A stretch of DNA of 64,000 nucleotides from Albula goreensis (lineage: Eukaryota > Chordata > Actinopteri > Albuliformes > Albulidae): positions 12,696,292 through 12,760,291 of the forward strand of contig CM040765.1 of assembly GCA_022829145.1 (NCBI GenBank), written 5' to 3'. A model generated the notes under the pieces. That model saw nothing but the letters and a program-made list of their open reading frames with translations. It searched no databases and was not told where the DNA came from. Within the stretch, counting starts at the first letter, position 1. Every line of letters begins with the position of its first letter. The position numbers and the translations under genes were made by a program. Below are positions 1 through 11,642 of this stretch, in pieces.

Positions 1-71
1 GACACACTGTCATAAAAGCTAAAACAGAAGAGGAGTTGCAATATAGCAGTAATAATATAGTAATTATATGT

Positions 72-712
72 TTAACCCTTGTGGTCTGTTGAAATTGGCT
101 TTACTTCCTCATTGTTTGGGGTCCCACAGACCCTAGTGCTGTACATGTAAATATAATAGTATGTAAATGTTAGCGATCAACCAATTTTATTTTTTCTCAG
201 GTCTCTTTTACGTCTTCTGACCACATTAAAACCCAATTGACAGAACATTTTTGAAGTCTTAGCTTTCCCTTGTGCCACAAAGCGGCCCTGCGCATTTCAC
301 AAAGGTGATGAAACCGAGAGACAGGTGGAGGAGGGGTTAGTTACGCAAAGATCTGTGAATATGTGTGCGCCAGCAATTTTATCATAATTATTTGGGAGGG
401 GTTGTACTATATAGTTGACTTGGAGTTAACTATACCTTCAACATCAATCAAGGTTTCAAAGTATATGAAAATCCATTGCATTTAACCATGTTTTATAGCA
501 GGGGTCTGTGAGACCCCAAACAGAGCCAATGTGAGTTTTTCTGTGGAGGACGTCTGAAATATGCCATCGACTCAAAGTCATGTATAAGCAGTTATCATGA
601 AATGAGGAAAAGTCATGAAGCATCAAGCTGATATAACAATGTTGAGTATGTTTTTTGAACTGTTAAAGAGGCTCTGGGGTCACACAGACCCCAAACAGGA
701 GATGAGGGTTAA
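72..712. mobile_element. piggyBac-like non-autonomous element (MITE)
   Basis: The element spans 76-708 (633 bp) and is flanked on both sides by TTAA (72-75 and 709-712), the target site duplicated by piggyBac transposases. It begins CCCTTGTGG and ends GATGAGGG, so the termini are inverted (CCCT/AGGG). Subterminal blocks repeat the theme GTTTGGGGTC with ACAGACCC near both ends (about 112-137 and 670-697), with another copy of the theme near 500-520. No transposase reading frame is present, so it would have been mobilised in trans. Family assignment rests on the TTAA site and the CCC/GGG ends. Confidence 0.6.
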
Positions 713-1419
713 AACAGGAGGGCACCTAAGGAAGTTTTAAGTAGTCATACATCATAGTCTTTTGGGTGGTGCTATCATGTGAAGATTCACTTGTTTAAAC
801 CAATTGTTAGATTTTTGAAATGTGTTATTCCATCCTTTACATTGGTTCACACAAGTGATTGGTTGACAGCACACAGGAGATCCGCCCATGTGGGTGTTTT
901 TAAAGCCTCATTCGCCAGTTTTAGCATGAGCTGAGAGCTCTTTGGGAATCGAATGGCTTTGAGATCTGGACCTGATGTTAGACTGCCGAAGGTGGTGGAA
1001 CAGGTTGTGCAGTACAGAGTGGTTGCCGGGGGCCGAGAGGAGAGCTGTGGGCACTGTCTGCTCCAGTCGTCCCTTGGACCCAAACCCCACAGTCATTAAG
1101 ATGTCAGAACCAGCTCTTTAAGGCAGCTCTTTAGCTCATCAGCAACAGCACTGGAAACTGGACACAGTGGCTGTGTGCTTCAGGGTGGTCCCATTCTTTT
1201 GCCGTCTGTTTATTCACAGTTAAATTAGACATCCATGAGCCTTCAGTGGGGTAAACAGGCATCCAATAATGACTTTTCATTTACTACTGTGTGCCCCACC
1301 CCCTCATTTCTTTTCAATAGCAGCACAGTTGATAATGTGTGCATTGTGGATTGGAGAGGATATAACATGTATGAGGTATTAATGTGACATTGATACTAAA
1401 TACCAACTTTGCAAGGTAT

Positions 1420-1575
1420 GCTGTATACACACATACATGTATATGTGCCTACCTGCTCACAGTCAGACCTGTTCACACACTTATACATACACAGACATGC
1501 TTGTGTATGTGTGCATGTGTTAATTCCCATGTATGCCCACATGTCTGTGTGCATATATGTGCATGTGTCTGTTTG
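1420..1575. repeat. Degenerate TG/CA-rich alternating tract
   Basis: Imperfect CA-type units (ACACACATACATGTATATG) switch to TG-type units (TGTGTATGTGTGCATGTG), giving alternating purine-pyrimidine DNA on both sides of a partial inverted symmetry. Open frames running through it are translations of the simple repeat, not genes. Confidence 0.6.
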
Positions 1576-1889
1576 TTCATCTTTTGTTTTAGGTTAATAG
1601 GACTGGCTCTTTTCCCAACATTTTCAATCTGTAATAGATTTTGCTCTCTGCGAGAGGTGTAGGATATTGCTTGTTTGTGCAGTGGTTTAATCCCAGCTTG
1701 TTGTTCTCTGGCACTGTTTCAGTCAGCTCAGCCACCCCACAACCCCCCTTCCCCCTCAAGGAACGAATAGGCTTGTTTACGTTTTGGATTTGGAGCCATC
1801 TCTTTTATTCTTCTGCGTCTGAAACATCAAACACTAAAATCCAAAGGGTTCTGCTGCTGTGCACAAAAACCCCCCTTAAAAAACTCCGT

Positions 1890-2240
1890 CCCATCTCCTT
1901 TTCATTTCCCAAGTGGAACGAGGGGAAAAGAGGTCTTTTGTGTTAACTTTCTAAACCTTTCTGATTTCTCCTGGCGGAAGCCGAGAGAGCCAACTTCATT
2001 CAGGAGGGCGTGCAGGAAAATTAGCCCGGCAAACGAGCTGTCGGGAAAACGCAGCTCATCTCCAATTCCCAGGAATAAACCAGAGCGATATGGAGAGCAT
2101 TCGCTCACGCAGCACCAGGCTTTCTCATATGCAAGGTCACGCATTTTAAAGACACTCCATCGGTTTCTGAAGGAGTTACAATTTACCTGCCCAGTGAACA
2201 GAAATGTCAGACATGAAAGAACAATGATCTTTTGCATTGT
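1890..2240. promoter_or_regulatory. Candidate conserved regulatory island
   Basis: Unique sequence, richer in G+C than its surroundings, with homeodomain-type (AATTAG), octamer-like (CATATGCAAG, near 2126) and nuclear-receptor half-site-like (AAGGTCA, near 2133) motifs close together. No coding sense is seen. Composition and motif density resemble vertebrate conserved non-coding elements; conservation itself cannot be seen here. Confidence 0.25.
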
Positions 2241-3489
2241 AATAGTCCTATGGGCAGGGCGGGTACACACTGGTGGATTGTGCAGTATTTGGAGGAGGAA
2301 ATGCAGCAGGCAGTTATAATTTTCAGTTTTCAGATGTGTCCAAATAAAATATGAGTGCCTTATGATTAAAGTGTTCATTTTTGCATGCCTTAAATGGTTT
2401 TTTAGTGCATTGAAGGCTTAGCTTCTCTTGAGCATGCTTTAGATTTCCATTTTAATGTTCTGCTTATTCATGTTCAATAAGCTGCAGTTTTCCCTCATTA
2501 TAATTAAGTTGGCATAACCAAAATATTTTTTCAACAACTTATTATTTTCCACCACAGTATTCCCACTACAATTACATTGGCTGGGACCCAGTCAAACAAA
2601 CTTTGTTTCTTTACCAGAATATGAAATTCAGTCAAAACAGACTTTAGTCTTTTAAGTGTAAAAGCTATTTTTTATTTTCATTTTGGAATGAAAAAAAAAA
2701 ATCCCTGCTGTGTTTACCCGGCTTATCCTAGATCTCTGAATGTGCCTGGATGATTCTATACCCTTCCTCCCAGACCGCAAACAGCCTCTGTGTCACTCTC
2801 CATGAGAGTCTCCTTCACAGAGCTCATCGCTTCAGTGACCTGTAGGTTCTTCCTCAAGAATACATCCATCTCTCATCATATGACTTTACCCTGCATCTGG
2901 ACCAGGCTGTTTTTCACCTGGGCTGTCAGCCTCCCTCAGCATGTCCACATCCTACCCCCCCTTGTCTCTTTTCATTAGCCTCCATTCCAGTGATGGAATG
3001 AGCTGTCAGTATCTGTGTGGAAAAGATGCAGAGAGAGGGTTCGTTTGATTGTTTTCTCTGTAATTGCTAATGCCCAGAGACAGCTTGCGATCGGAATGCA
3101 TGGTGTGTCCGCGTGTTTTCAAAGGAAGCTCTTGCTGCAATCCACAATTTTATGCTTTGGATTAAATTTAGTCCAGTACTCCATATGTAGAACCTCATTT
3201 GGTATCTGAAAGAGTTAGAAAGGGTATCATTTTTCTTTATGATGTGGGCTGTTTCCAATGATATTTCCATATTATTAAGAAGAACAGTGGGACGTAAATA
3301 TAATAACAGATCTTCAAGGGTTCCTGAGAAACTTCTATGAACTACACAGATGGCATCTATACATTTAATGTGCATGTATACATTTTTATATTTTATGTAT
3401 GAGTAATATTTTTTCTGTGTTCCATGAAGGCAGCTGCTGTCATGCCGAACAGTAGCCAGTGGAACACACACCCAAGAACATCCCTCTGA

Positions 3490-3850
3490 TGTGAGACAGG
3501 GTGGCTCCGCTGATTGACTGTTGCCGTTATCCCCGGAGACAGTTCCCGCAGCTCTCAGATGCATGCTGTCTGCATGCATGTGCGCCCGCTCATGTGCGTA
3601 CAGGATGAGAGGGTGTTTCAGATCGATATAAACAGCTGTTCGCGCTCCCGTTCAGATGCGATCTCGCCGCGGAAGGGCTGCCGACTGAACGCTTTGAAAG
3701 GGGATCAAAGAGCAGGAGGCCCATTAGAACCGGCGGTATGAGAAACAGAAGGAAGACACGCTTTGCGCTCATGGCCTTTATCCACCATCAAACACATTGA
3801 CAGGACCGAAGGCAATAATGATGCATAATAGATAACAATAATAATAATCA
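3490..3850. promoter_or_regulatory. Candidate conserved regulatory island
   Basis: A CpG-containing unique stretch in A+T-rich DNA, with a TCF/LEF-like GATCAAAG, a MEIS/PBX-like ATTGACAG and a repeated GCATGC theme. No open frame here looks coding. The call is by composition and motifs only. Confidence 0.25.
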
Positions 3851-4519
3851 GGGTATTTCTAGGGTGGATGCATGCTGACTTAAACTTACGTTCCTTCTAT
3901 GGCCATTAAACAAAATAAAATTCTAAGCCTGTGGCCTGGATTCAATCAATATTTGTCCTTAATTTTGACCCCACAAACACAGTTTGAATATTTACTGCTG
4001 GTGACTGCAGTAATCGCTAGACTGCATTTGCATTTTGTCAAAGAAAAATTAAAACTTTTCTTTAATTGTGAGTCAAAGTTACAGGCATATTTTGAGTGAA
4101 TACAGGCCTGTTTCTGCAAATTTGTGGGACTAATGGTTCCAAGAATCTGATTGGTTGAGGGCCTGAGGCTGTGGATGAAAGGCTAAGGCCTTATGGGAAT
4201 CTGGTACTGCGATGTGATTATGGTCAACATGAAGCCATTAATTATATCTCAGAGGAAGGCCAGTGCTTGAGGGCTGTCATATTTGTTACTCTACACATCA
4301 ATTTGTGCTTGGGTCAGGTGTTCGCAACACAGATACAGTGATGCAATGTTAACAGGGAGTTGCAAATCATTTCTATTCACTCTTTGCAATTTCTCCAACT
4401 TAGTTCCAGACTTTGTATTCAAGGTATTGTAAATTCTAAACAAGGAGTTGAAATCTTCAGACATAAACTAAAGTCATGGAGCATTTAGCCTGCAGAGAAG
4501 GCACTCAGCTATTCATTGG

Positions 4520-4870
4520 AATAATGTGTCTGGCTGAACGCTTCGCCACGGGGGCCCTCGCCATCTGACATGCCGGCCCTGCTTGAGTGCAGCTCCACAT
4601 CCGCAGTGGCGAGGAATAACGACGCGCGCAGCGTGATTGATAGGGGCGGACGCTCAAACCCGTCAGACCCTCGCTGTTTATTGGGGGAGGAGGAGCGTCC
4701 ATCATGTCTGTGGCAGCGCCCCTATCTGTCAGACTTCCCCTCCAGGCCCATTAACACTCACCTCTTGTCTTTAAGTGGCCCATTTTTCCTTTGTGTTGAG
4801 CGCAGGGCTGGAAAGACTGTTGTCAAAATAGTTATTGATCACGTCTGACGAGCATGCCCTCATCGTCCTG
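4520..4870. promoter_or_regulatory. Candidate conserved regulatory island
   Basis: G+C- and CpG-rich unique sequence with a PBX/HOX-like TGATTGAT (4634-4641) and an NKX2-type TTAAGTGG (4771-4778), followed by GTTATTGATCACG. Open frames on both strands overlap here but none resembles a known protein. Confidence 0.3.
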
Positions 4871-4987
4871 GGAGACCCATGTATAAGAACCCAGCAATAA
4901 ACCACCCTGCCGGGTGCTGAGGTAAGACAGGGCAGCCAACACCCTGCATGCAAGCTTCTGCATTCAGAACACTTCAAGCGGGACTCT

Positions 4988-5165
4988 GTGGCTGCAATGT
5001 GCTATAATGGCTAGGGACATGGGCCTGTAGCTCAGAGTTTGCTGGTTAAACTTCCTGATAGGCTTCTGCCATTGAGCACGCTACCTCACCAAAATTGTTT
5101 CAGTGATTATCCAGCTGTAAACCTGGCTAGGGCGTAGAATGTTGAACTGAATAAGCCACTCAGGA
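4988..5165 (+). mobile_element. Decayed tRNA-derived SINE
   Basis: The head reads GTGCTATAATGGCTAGGGAC (pol III A-box-like) then GTAGCTCAGAGTTTGCTGGT with a degraded B box. The body has CCATTGAGCACGCTACCTCACC and the tail TTCAGTGATTATCCAGCTGTA, all landmarks of a widespread fish SINE whose intact copies read CCTTGAGCAAGGTAC and ATCCAGCTGTATAAATGG. Several substitutions mark it as old. Edges are approximate. Confidence 0.65.
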
Positions 5166-8100
5166 GTGCCCAGAGTGACTTACTCTTAAAATACATGCTA
5201 TTTGCTGAAAAATTGAAAAATGTAATGCTTTTTAATCTGAAATCCTGACATCATTCAGAAAGGTAAGTTTTGTGCTTGTATTTTGTTCCACACTTCTTTG
5301 CATGCCTATGATTTCCATTTTCAACCTCTATTTCAAATCTGCATCTCTGGCTGCTCCAATATGAGGCTTTAAGAAGCTTCACAAAACGATTGTTTTATGT
5401 CTGTATTTTGCAGCTGACGAGTGTTTTCACACACAATAAAAGATCCGGGTCGAGAAAGCTGGAAAGCAATTTCCATCTAATCAAATTTGCAACAAAGCCT
5501 TAGATATCAAAGCATTATATTACTGTTATTGTTCTTCATGTTCACGCCCCCTCAGCTTTATTACTTTTTCAATGAAGGATGCATGATAAAGAACAATAAT
5601 TAAAGTTAAAATGAGACATCAGTCTTTCTTCTTCCTCTGTTGTTACATCATGATGAAAGCATCTTTGAATCGCCACTCGGGGATAATGTCAGTCCTGTGT
5701 GCATTACATACCCATTATATACCCTTCTGAGGTTTTATTTTTGCTCAAGCAGATGCTGCGTTTGCCAAATATACCACCAACTTTTAGAGCACAGCATATG
5801 TGGCTACATACATCACAGTTAAGCACCCATAAAATGTTTCAGAAAATATTTGACAGCCACTGATTTTGTTAGCTATAATTTGTACATTATTTTCTACCCC
5901 GAGGCCTTAAGGCAGAGGTTTATGTCCTAGTCATGATTAATGGGGTTCCAATTTTCTTGCTCTGAACAATTTTTTTTTCCACATTGGTGCAACTGAGACC
6001 ATTTAGCGAGACTAGATGGCAGAAAGAAATGAGCTTTTCAAATTATATTGGTTCATTTTAGATCAATTTTCATACATACCTTTTCAGCTAATATCCTGAG
6101 TCTTTTAAAGAATCATCTCACACTAACAACTAAAGTCACCAGGATTCCATTGCGCAGTGCAGCTCTATATCAATACTAAAACAGTTCTCTTTCAAATAAT
6201 ATTTTTTCTCTGCTAAGTAGCTCAGTAAGTGTTAGTGCTACAAGCAGAGGCTAGGCCCTTCAGCCAAGCCATCAAAAATACAAGGCATAGCTGAACAGAA
6301 AAGCTGACTGTGACCAGAACTCTGCAGTTTTGCGACACATTTGGATTCGTCTTTCTAGGGGTAGAGTGGTCACAAACCATAGGTCCATAGCTTACTTGTG
6401 CATTAATTCCTCTCATTATGACAAAATGCCAAGAGGTTGCCAGTTGTTCTAAGGGAGCTTTGCTTTCCTTCAAATGGGCATCATCCCTCCTGCAGTACTG
6501 TGTGCACTGTGGAACGGAAAAACATCACTGGCTGGTCAGTGCATGAGAGGAGTGCATAAGCCTCGGCAGCAATTATAGGTTTAAAAGCACAATCAATGAT
6601 TCCACTTTGGAACAAAAATATACACATGGTAGAAACGTTTAAACAGACATTATTCCATAATACAACAGAATTATTTACCTGTCAGAAGCCCTTTTTTTTT
6701 CTTACGATTTGGTCTGCTGTTTGATCTGTAAGCCTGCCCTTTAGCTGCAGCATCCACCATCAATGCAGAGAGACGATTGACAGAGCTCAGCTCCATCAAT
6801 GCACATATTCTGCGCTTAGGTCCATGCCGTTTTGATGTATCAGCTCTGTTACAGTGGGTCCCTTTTGAAATAGAGGCTGTATTAATTAGTGGTGCCAGTT
6901 GAGCAAAAAATGTAGTTGATTCATTTTTTTCTATTAGTTGAACTGCTTAGTATGTTAATTGGACATTTCAGATTGAGTCAGGTTTATTTTTACAATGTCA
7001 CGTAGTTTAATGTTTGTTCCCATTAAATGGTTGAATTCTAATGCTGTTGCTCTGAACATAGAATCACAGATTTCATTGCTTAGAACAAGGACTGTTTTAT
7101 TGAGCATTGAATATGTAACCAAAGAAAATCACTCTCTTTCATTCAGCCTGTTAAACTGACAGGCTAATACTTACCTCAAACATTTATGATTGCCTAAACC
7201 CATTCATATACAAAATTAAGCTTTTCTTATAACACACTAAGCTTTGTTTTCCCACACATATTGCCTTCTGCATGTAAAGCAAACATGTAAATTCCCACTG
7301 AGTGTCCTGCACTCTTTTGCTGCTGTGAAAATGGGCTGCCAAGAACTGTGTTATGACTCTGCATGTTTAGGCTTTGATATTTGATCATTTTAAATATCCA
7401 TTTCTCTGTCCTCTCCCTTTATATACACAGTGTGCATTTAATGTGCATATAAAAACCATGAATGCATTTGAAAAATTGTTTGTCAACTAACACATTAGGT
7501 GATAAATAGCTCTGATTAATATGCTAATCGTCTTAGCCCTCCTATTAATATAAAACCCAGGATAAATTTACCATCAGGCTAGGTCAGCATGGTGAACAGA
7601 AGGTAAGTGTATTTGAGCTCAAAACCAGAAGAATTTGAGGTTTCACCTGAGAAATTGACTTGAGCCTGAACAGGAATACAGTTTTTCACCTTAGCTGAGG
7701 GCCTCAGTGTTTAGCCTGCTGCGCTAATCGTATCTGTTGGTGCATCATGCAGAGAGTGATGGCTGTGGTTTGAAACCTGCACCATACATAGCTCCATTAT
7801 ACAAGACACCAGGACTGGTGCACAGCTGCAAGACTCAATCCACTTCATATAGTAGTTGTCAGCACCAGGAAAAAAATCATGAAAATGTGGAATAAAATCC
7901 AGTGTAACCCGCAAATCGTGAAAAAGTTTCAAGTTTTTATAATCTATAATTTATAATCACATTTCCTTCCTAGTCTAGATAGAGTTTATCCCTAAAGCTG
8001 CTGTACTTGACATTTACCAGGATGTTTGAAAATAGTTTTATGGTGCTGTAGTTGTGTTTTTTCCATGAACTTAAAGCAAAAAATAATATTTTTGTGAAGC

Positions 8101-8770
8101 AGGTGTCATATGTATACTCGACCATAGTATTCATTTTAATAAAATTCTAATGAATAGTATGACAAAATGGGGATAGAATAATGGTGTGTCAGAACAATTA
8201 CTGTGTTGTCACCTCATAATGTTATGCTATAGAGCCAAGCAACAATGAACAAGAGAAAATCAATATGACTGAAGAATTTATTGTCAAAATCATGGTTGGG
8301 ATGAAATGGAATTCCACCATAACAACAAGCAGGAAATAATTTATTAAGCCGATTTGGTTCCTGCTGGAAAAATACTTTCAGGTTTCATTAAGTCTCAAGT
8401 GCTCTAAATGCATTGCTTGTTAGGCTGTTATGCAATTTGTTGCAGCATCTTCTTCCTGAGTTAGATAGAGTTCAGTGTACATTGAAGATAATGGGAGGGC
8501 AAGGAGACGACCCACTACCTTTTAATTACATATCACAACAAGTTAAAATGTACTTTACTGTTGTTTACTGCTGCTGACTTACGATCTTCAGGCTCATGTG
8601 CATGTAAAACAAGTTGATCTGTGTGAATGTACAGTCAGGGGCTCCTTCAGGAAGAGCATTGCAGCATTGCAGGTAGCTGGATGCAAACCTTACATGGCAA
8701 GACCATTGCGCATTTCTACTTCGCTCAGCCACAGCAATAAGAGAACTATGAGAGTGAGAGGCTTTTGTGG
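5166..8770. other. Intergenic, no recognised gene
   Basis: 3.6 kb of A+T-rich DNA with homopolymer runs. No coding exon, RNA gene or repeat recognised. Confidence 0.55.
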
Positions 8771-8853
8771 TGTCAGGAGTGGGATTCAAGCCCAAACCTC
8801 CAGAGAGGGCTGTCATTTAAACGTATTACCTTAGACTGCTCAGCCGTCCTCAC
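8771..8853 (-). pseudogene. tRNA-Leu-like pseudogene
   Basis: On the minus strand 83 nt follow the vertebrate tRNA-Leu(CAG) plan end to end: a GTGAGGA acceptor, GGCTGAGCAGTCTAAGG D-arm/A box, a long variable arm containing CTCTGGAGG, a T-arm GGGCTTGAATCCC, and an ACTCCTGACA 3' end. The acceptor stem keeps 6 of 7 pairs. The anticodon stem has lost most pairing, the loop reads TTTAAAT (a UAA anticodon by position), and the B box is altered (CTTGAAT for TTCGAAT). No T-run terminator follows closely. Most likely a dead gene copy rather than a SINE head, since no SINE body follows. Confidence 0.65.
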
Positions 8854-8966
8854 CCGAGAAAAACAACTTGATTACAGAGATTACCACATGATAAAGAAGA
8901 AAGCTGCCAATATCAATTGCCCTGAGATCATTCTGGTGACAGAGAGATGCTCAGTTGAGCCCATTA

Positions 8967-9038
8967 TCCTTGTTAGTATAGTGTTGAGCATCCCTGCCTG
9001 CCATGCAGGAGCCTGGAGTGGTATTCTCCAATAGGGAA
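8967..9038 (+). pseudogene. tRNA-Asp-like pseudogene with GCC anticodon
   Basis: 72 nt match tRNA-Asp(GTC) closely at the 5' end (TCCTTGTTAGTATAGTGTTG). The acceptor stem can form all 7 pairs (2 wobble) and the anticodon stem CCTGC/GCAGG is perfect, with loop CTGCCAT giving GCC (Gly) instead of GTC. The T stem TGGAG/CTCCA pairs, but the T loop is TGGTATT instead of TTCGATT, which breaks the internal promoter B box. Likely a pseudogene; the intact stems suggest fairly recent loss or some constraint. Confidence 0.65.
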
Positions 9039-9225
9039 TTTAATAGACCTTCCATTTAATGGATAGACAGTGGAAGGTTCAGCAGGATTGACAGAGGAAT
9101 AGGAAGTGGAGGATAGCAAAAGTGGTAGAGGATGCTCACTGACACTCCAATGGCAGGCAGAAAGACACTGCATCTTGGAAAAAAGGCTGCGTCCCCAAAC
9201 ATCTAACTATTAACAGATTCACAAA

Positions 9226-9400
9226 CAAATTTAGCAAATTTAGCATTTAGCCAAATATTTACTTAAGAGATGTAGATATAAAGTATCTTATTCAAGGGTG
9301 CAATTGTACCATTCTCTCTCTTACCCAGGAACCAAACCTGCTACCTCTGAGTTGCAGAATTAACCCCATTACCATTATACTACACTACCACTGCCTGACC
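9226..9400 (-). mobile_element. Decayed tRNA-derived SINE
   Basis: The minus strand reads GGCAGTGGTAGTGTAGTATA then ATGGTAATGG (A-box region), TGCAACTCAGAGGTAGCAGG and TTTGGTTCCTGGGTAAG (degraded B box), then CACCCTTGAATAAGATAC and a TTAAGTAAATATTTGGCTAAA tail. It is the same fish SINE type as the copy near 5.0 kb, in opposite orientation. Edges are approximate. Confidence 0.65.
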
Positions 9401-11084
9401 TGTTATACTGGGTCAGTTCATTATTCCTCAGACTGGCCCTGATGACCATAGGTTAGCACCCACTATTAGCAGGACACCTGAGACATGCAATGGTACATCA
9501 GCCCTATACTTCTGAACTCAAGCTCAGACAGTTTGTGTTTCTCAGAAGGCCTGAATTACAGGTTCACAACTATGTCCATGTCTTAGGCTCTTACAGTGTT
9601 TCATATAATTTCATGTCATTTTATTAGGCCATAGTGAAATTAAACACAAGCATATACACCCATGCACATACATACCCTTAACTATCTGTATAAATTTAAT
9701 TATATTTTTTAATTACTAAGAAGGACAGAGTGGTGATGTGTTCAGACTACTTGGGTCTGAATGTTTATCTTAATTGCTGGGTGTGCTTAATTGCAAGTAT
9801 ACAGAAAGCCTACAGTGTGGCATGTGGTTTAGAATGATGCTGGACTTGAAAGAACTGTTTTTCAGTCACTCTTATGAAACAGTGATTTTCACTTACTGAG
9901 GAATATCTTGGACAAGTGTTCAAACTTTATTGTTCAAGAAGCTCACTTTAGAAAAATGAACTGAAAAATAAACTTTCTTAGTTCAGCCAACAATGTCATT
10001 CATTTTTTGCTTATGAGTTGAGTTTGCCTCTGCTTTTTCCTTTTTCCATTCTTTGCTTCTGCTCATTATTTTTCTCTGAGTTTCCATTTCTCATTTGACT
10101 CATTGTAAGGACAACTAGCTCGCCTGCTCTGAAATATTTGACAGGCGAAGTGATGTTTTGTGCTTTTGTCGTGTACTCACTGGATTCCCCGTTGCCAGGA
10201 TACAGGCTTTGGAACTAGAATCAATGCACACTGTGCATGCAACGTTAGAACCGGATAATACTGTAAGCCTCAAAGTCCTCATTTCTGTGTGTACACACGG
10301 ATGAGCTCTTGGGGTATTCTGTCATTTTTTGGGTTTTTCTTCTGCAGTTCTCTTTAGTTGAATGTGTTTGTCTCTCTTGTGGTATACAGAAGGGTCGCAG
10401 GCAGTTTAAACGCCAAAGGGAAAGCCCTCAAAAATGCCTGTTAAGAAAAAAAAAAAAGATACTGTCAAAATCTGGTCATATGTTGCTGGTGTGCAAGTGT
10501 TCGTTTTTTAATCCAGTACTGCGTAGTACACCCACTCCTGTATGATTCTGCCCCAAAAATAAATAAGAAATCTGTGGAAATGCCCACAAGAGGTAGACAT
10601 ATAAATCTGTCTGAATTTTATTTAATACAGGTCAGATTGCAAATTCATTTGATGGAGTTTTTCTGTATACAATAGATGCCATATTTTCAATTGGGTCTCC
10701 CTGGCTTACTTATAGCCAGCATCCAGCATTGCTTGCACGCATGTAGTTATAACTAAAGGAGGTCTTATTTGTCATACCTGAAAACAAGGGAGGTGAATGC
10801 AGAGGCACATTTTCAGGGAGCTTATTATTGATTAGAATGAGGTTACTGATTTGCTGATATGAAGTTTGGGGGGAAAAAAGTCCCAGTACCCATGAAGTAT
10901 TGACTTGGAATCTCAAAGCTGAGTTTGATATTTTGGAGGGGCAAGAGAGTTCATTTTCGTTATATACCAAAGAACCAAGACACCTTCACATACCACTGGT
11001 TGAATACACCAGCTGGGAAAGTTATATTTAATTCAGTGTCATTAAGGAGGAAGCAAAAGTCTCTAGTTTCCCCTCTGTCTCAGC
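9401..11084. other. Intergenic, no recognised gene
   Basis: 1.7 kb of A+T-rich sequence; nothing recognised apart from short homopolymer runs. Confidence 0.55.
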
Positions 11085-11500
11085 ATTAGCCAGCATCCGT
11101 TCCATCACGCACTCTTGTCGTCAGGTGAAGCTAAACTGTGTTGGGCTTCATTAGCGCTTGGATGGGAGACCTCCTGAGAATACTGTGCTGCTGTCAGAGC
11201 TGGCGCTTATGGGCCAGGAGGAGGTTCTTTTCTCTCTGCACCATTAGAATCTAATAGCTCAATGTGATGATAGGGGCATTGTGCTTCCCATGGTGCCATC
11301 CACCGGATGAGGCATTAAATGTGGGGCCTCATTCACTGTGGTCATTTCAGATCTCATAGCACTTTTTCAAAGTGTAGGACTGTTAACCCCAACATCCTGG
11401 TCAATCTTCCAAACTGGCTCTGTGCTTCACACACTCTCATACTGCCTGGCTATGCAATCCTCTGATTTCCCACCCACCTAAATTACTCAGTCAGGTCAGT
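11085..11500 (+). mobile_element. 5S-rRNA-derived SINE, old copy
   Basis: The head (about 11085-11190) follows 5S rRNA: GAAGCTAAACTGTGTTGGGC, then GCTTGGATGGGAGACCTCC and GAGAATACTGTGCTGCTGT, which covers the 5S internal promoter region. The body shows landmarks of a known fish repeat: GCCATCCACCGGATGAGGC, GTGGTCATTTCAGATC, CAAAGTGTAGGACTGTTAAC, CCTGGTCAATCTTCCAAACT. About one base in five differs from the intact form I remember, so the copy is ancient. The downstream edge is approximate. Confidence 0.75.
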
Positions 11501-11642
11501 CAGTTAAATAAAAGAATCATTTACCAGCCCCCCATAAACAGGAGTCTGCAGTGGAAATGACTTGACAGACCAGGGCCGATTATGTCTTGTTTCCAAAAAA
11601 TAATTCTGCACTCCCTAAATTATTTTTATTATTTTGAAAATG

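Larger units (their letters stand above)
713..4987. other. Intergenic, no recognised gene
   Basis: No coding exon recognised. It contains an alternating TG/CA-rich tract (about 1420-1575) and three unique, more G+C-rich islands listed separately (about 1890-2240, 3490-3850, 4520-4870). The short open frames in it are low-complexity or chance. Confidence 0.6.

Noticed and set aside
1384..1662. Plus-strand open frame of 92 codons rich in Cys/His/Val
   Set aside because: It is a translation of the alternating TG/CA tract.
9110..9180. Third tRNA (Gly-GCC) near the Leu and Asp relics
   Set aside because: Only GTGGTAGA...ATGCTC...CTGACAC resembles tRNA-Gly; the 3' half does not match and no stems form, so it is not listed as a feature.
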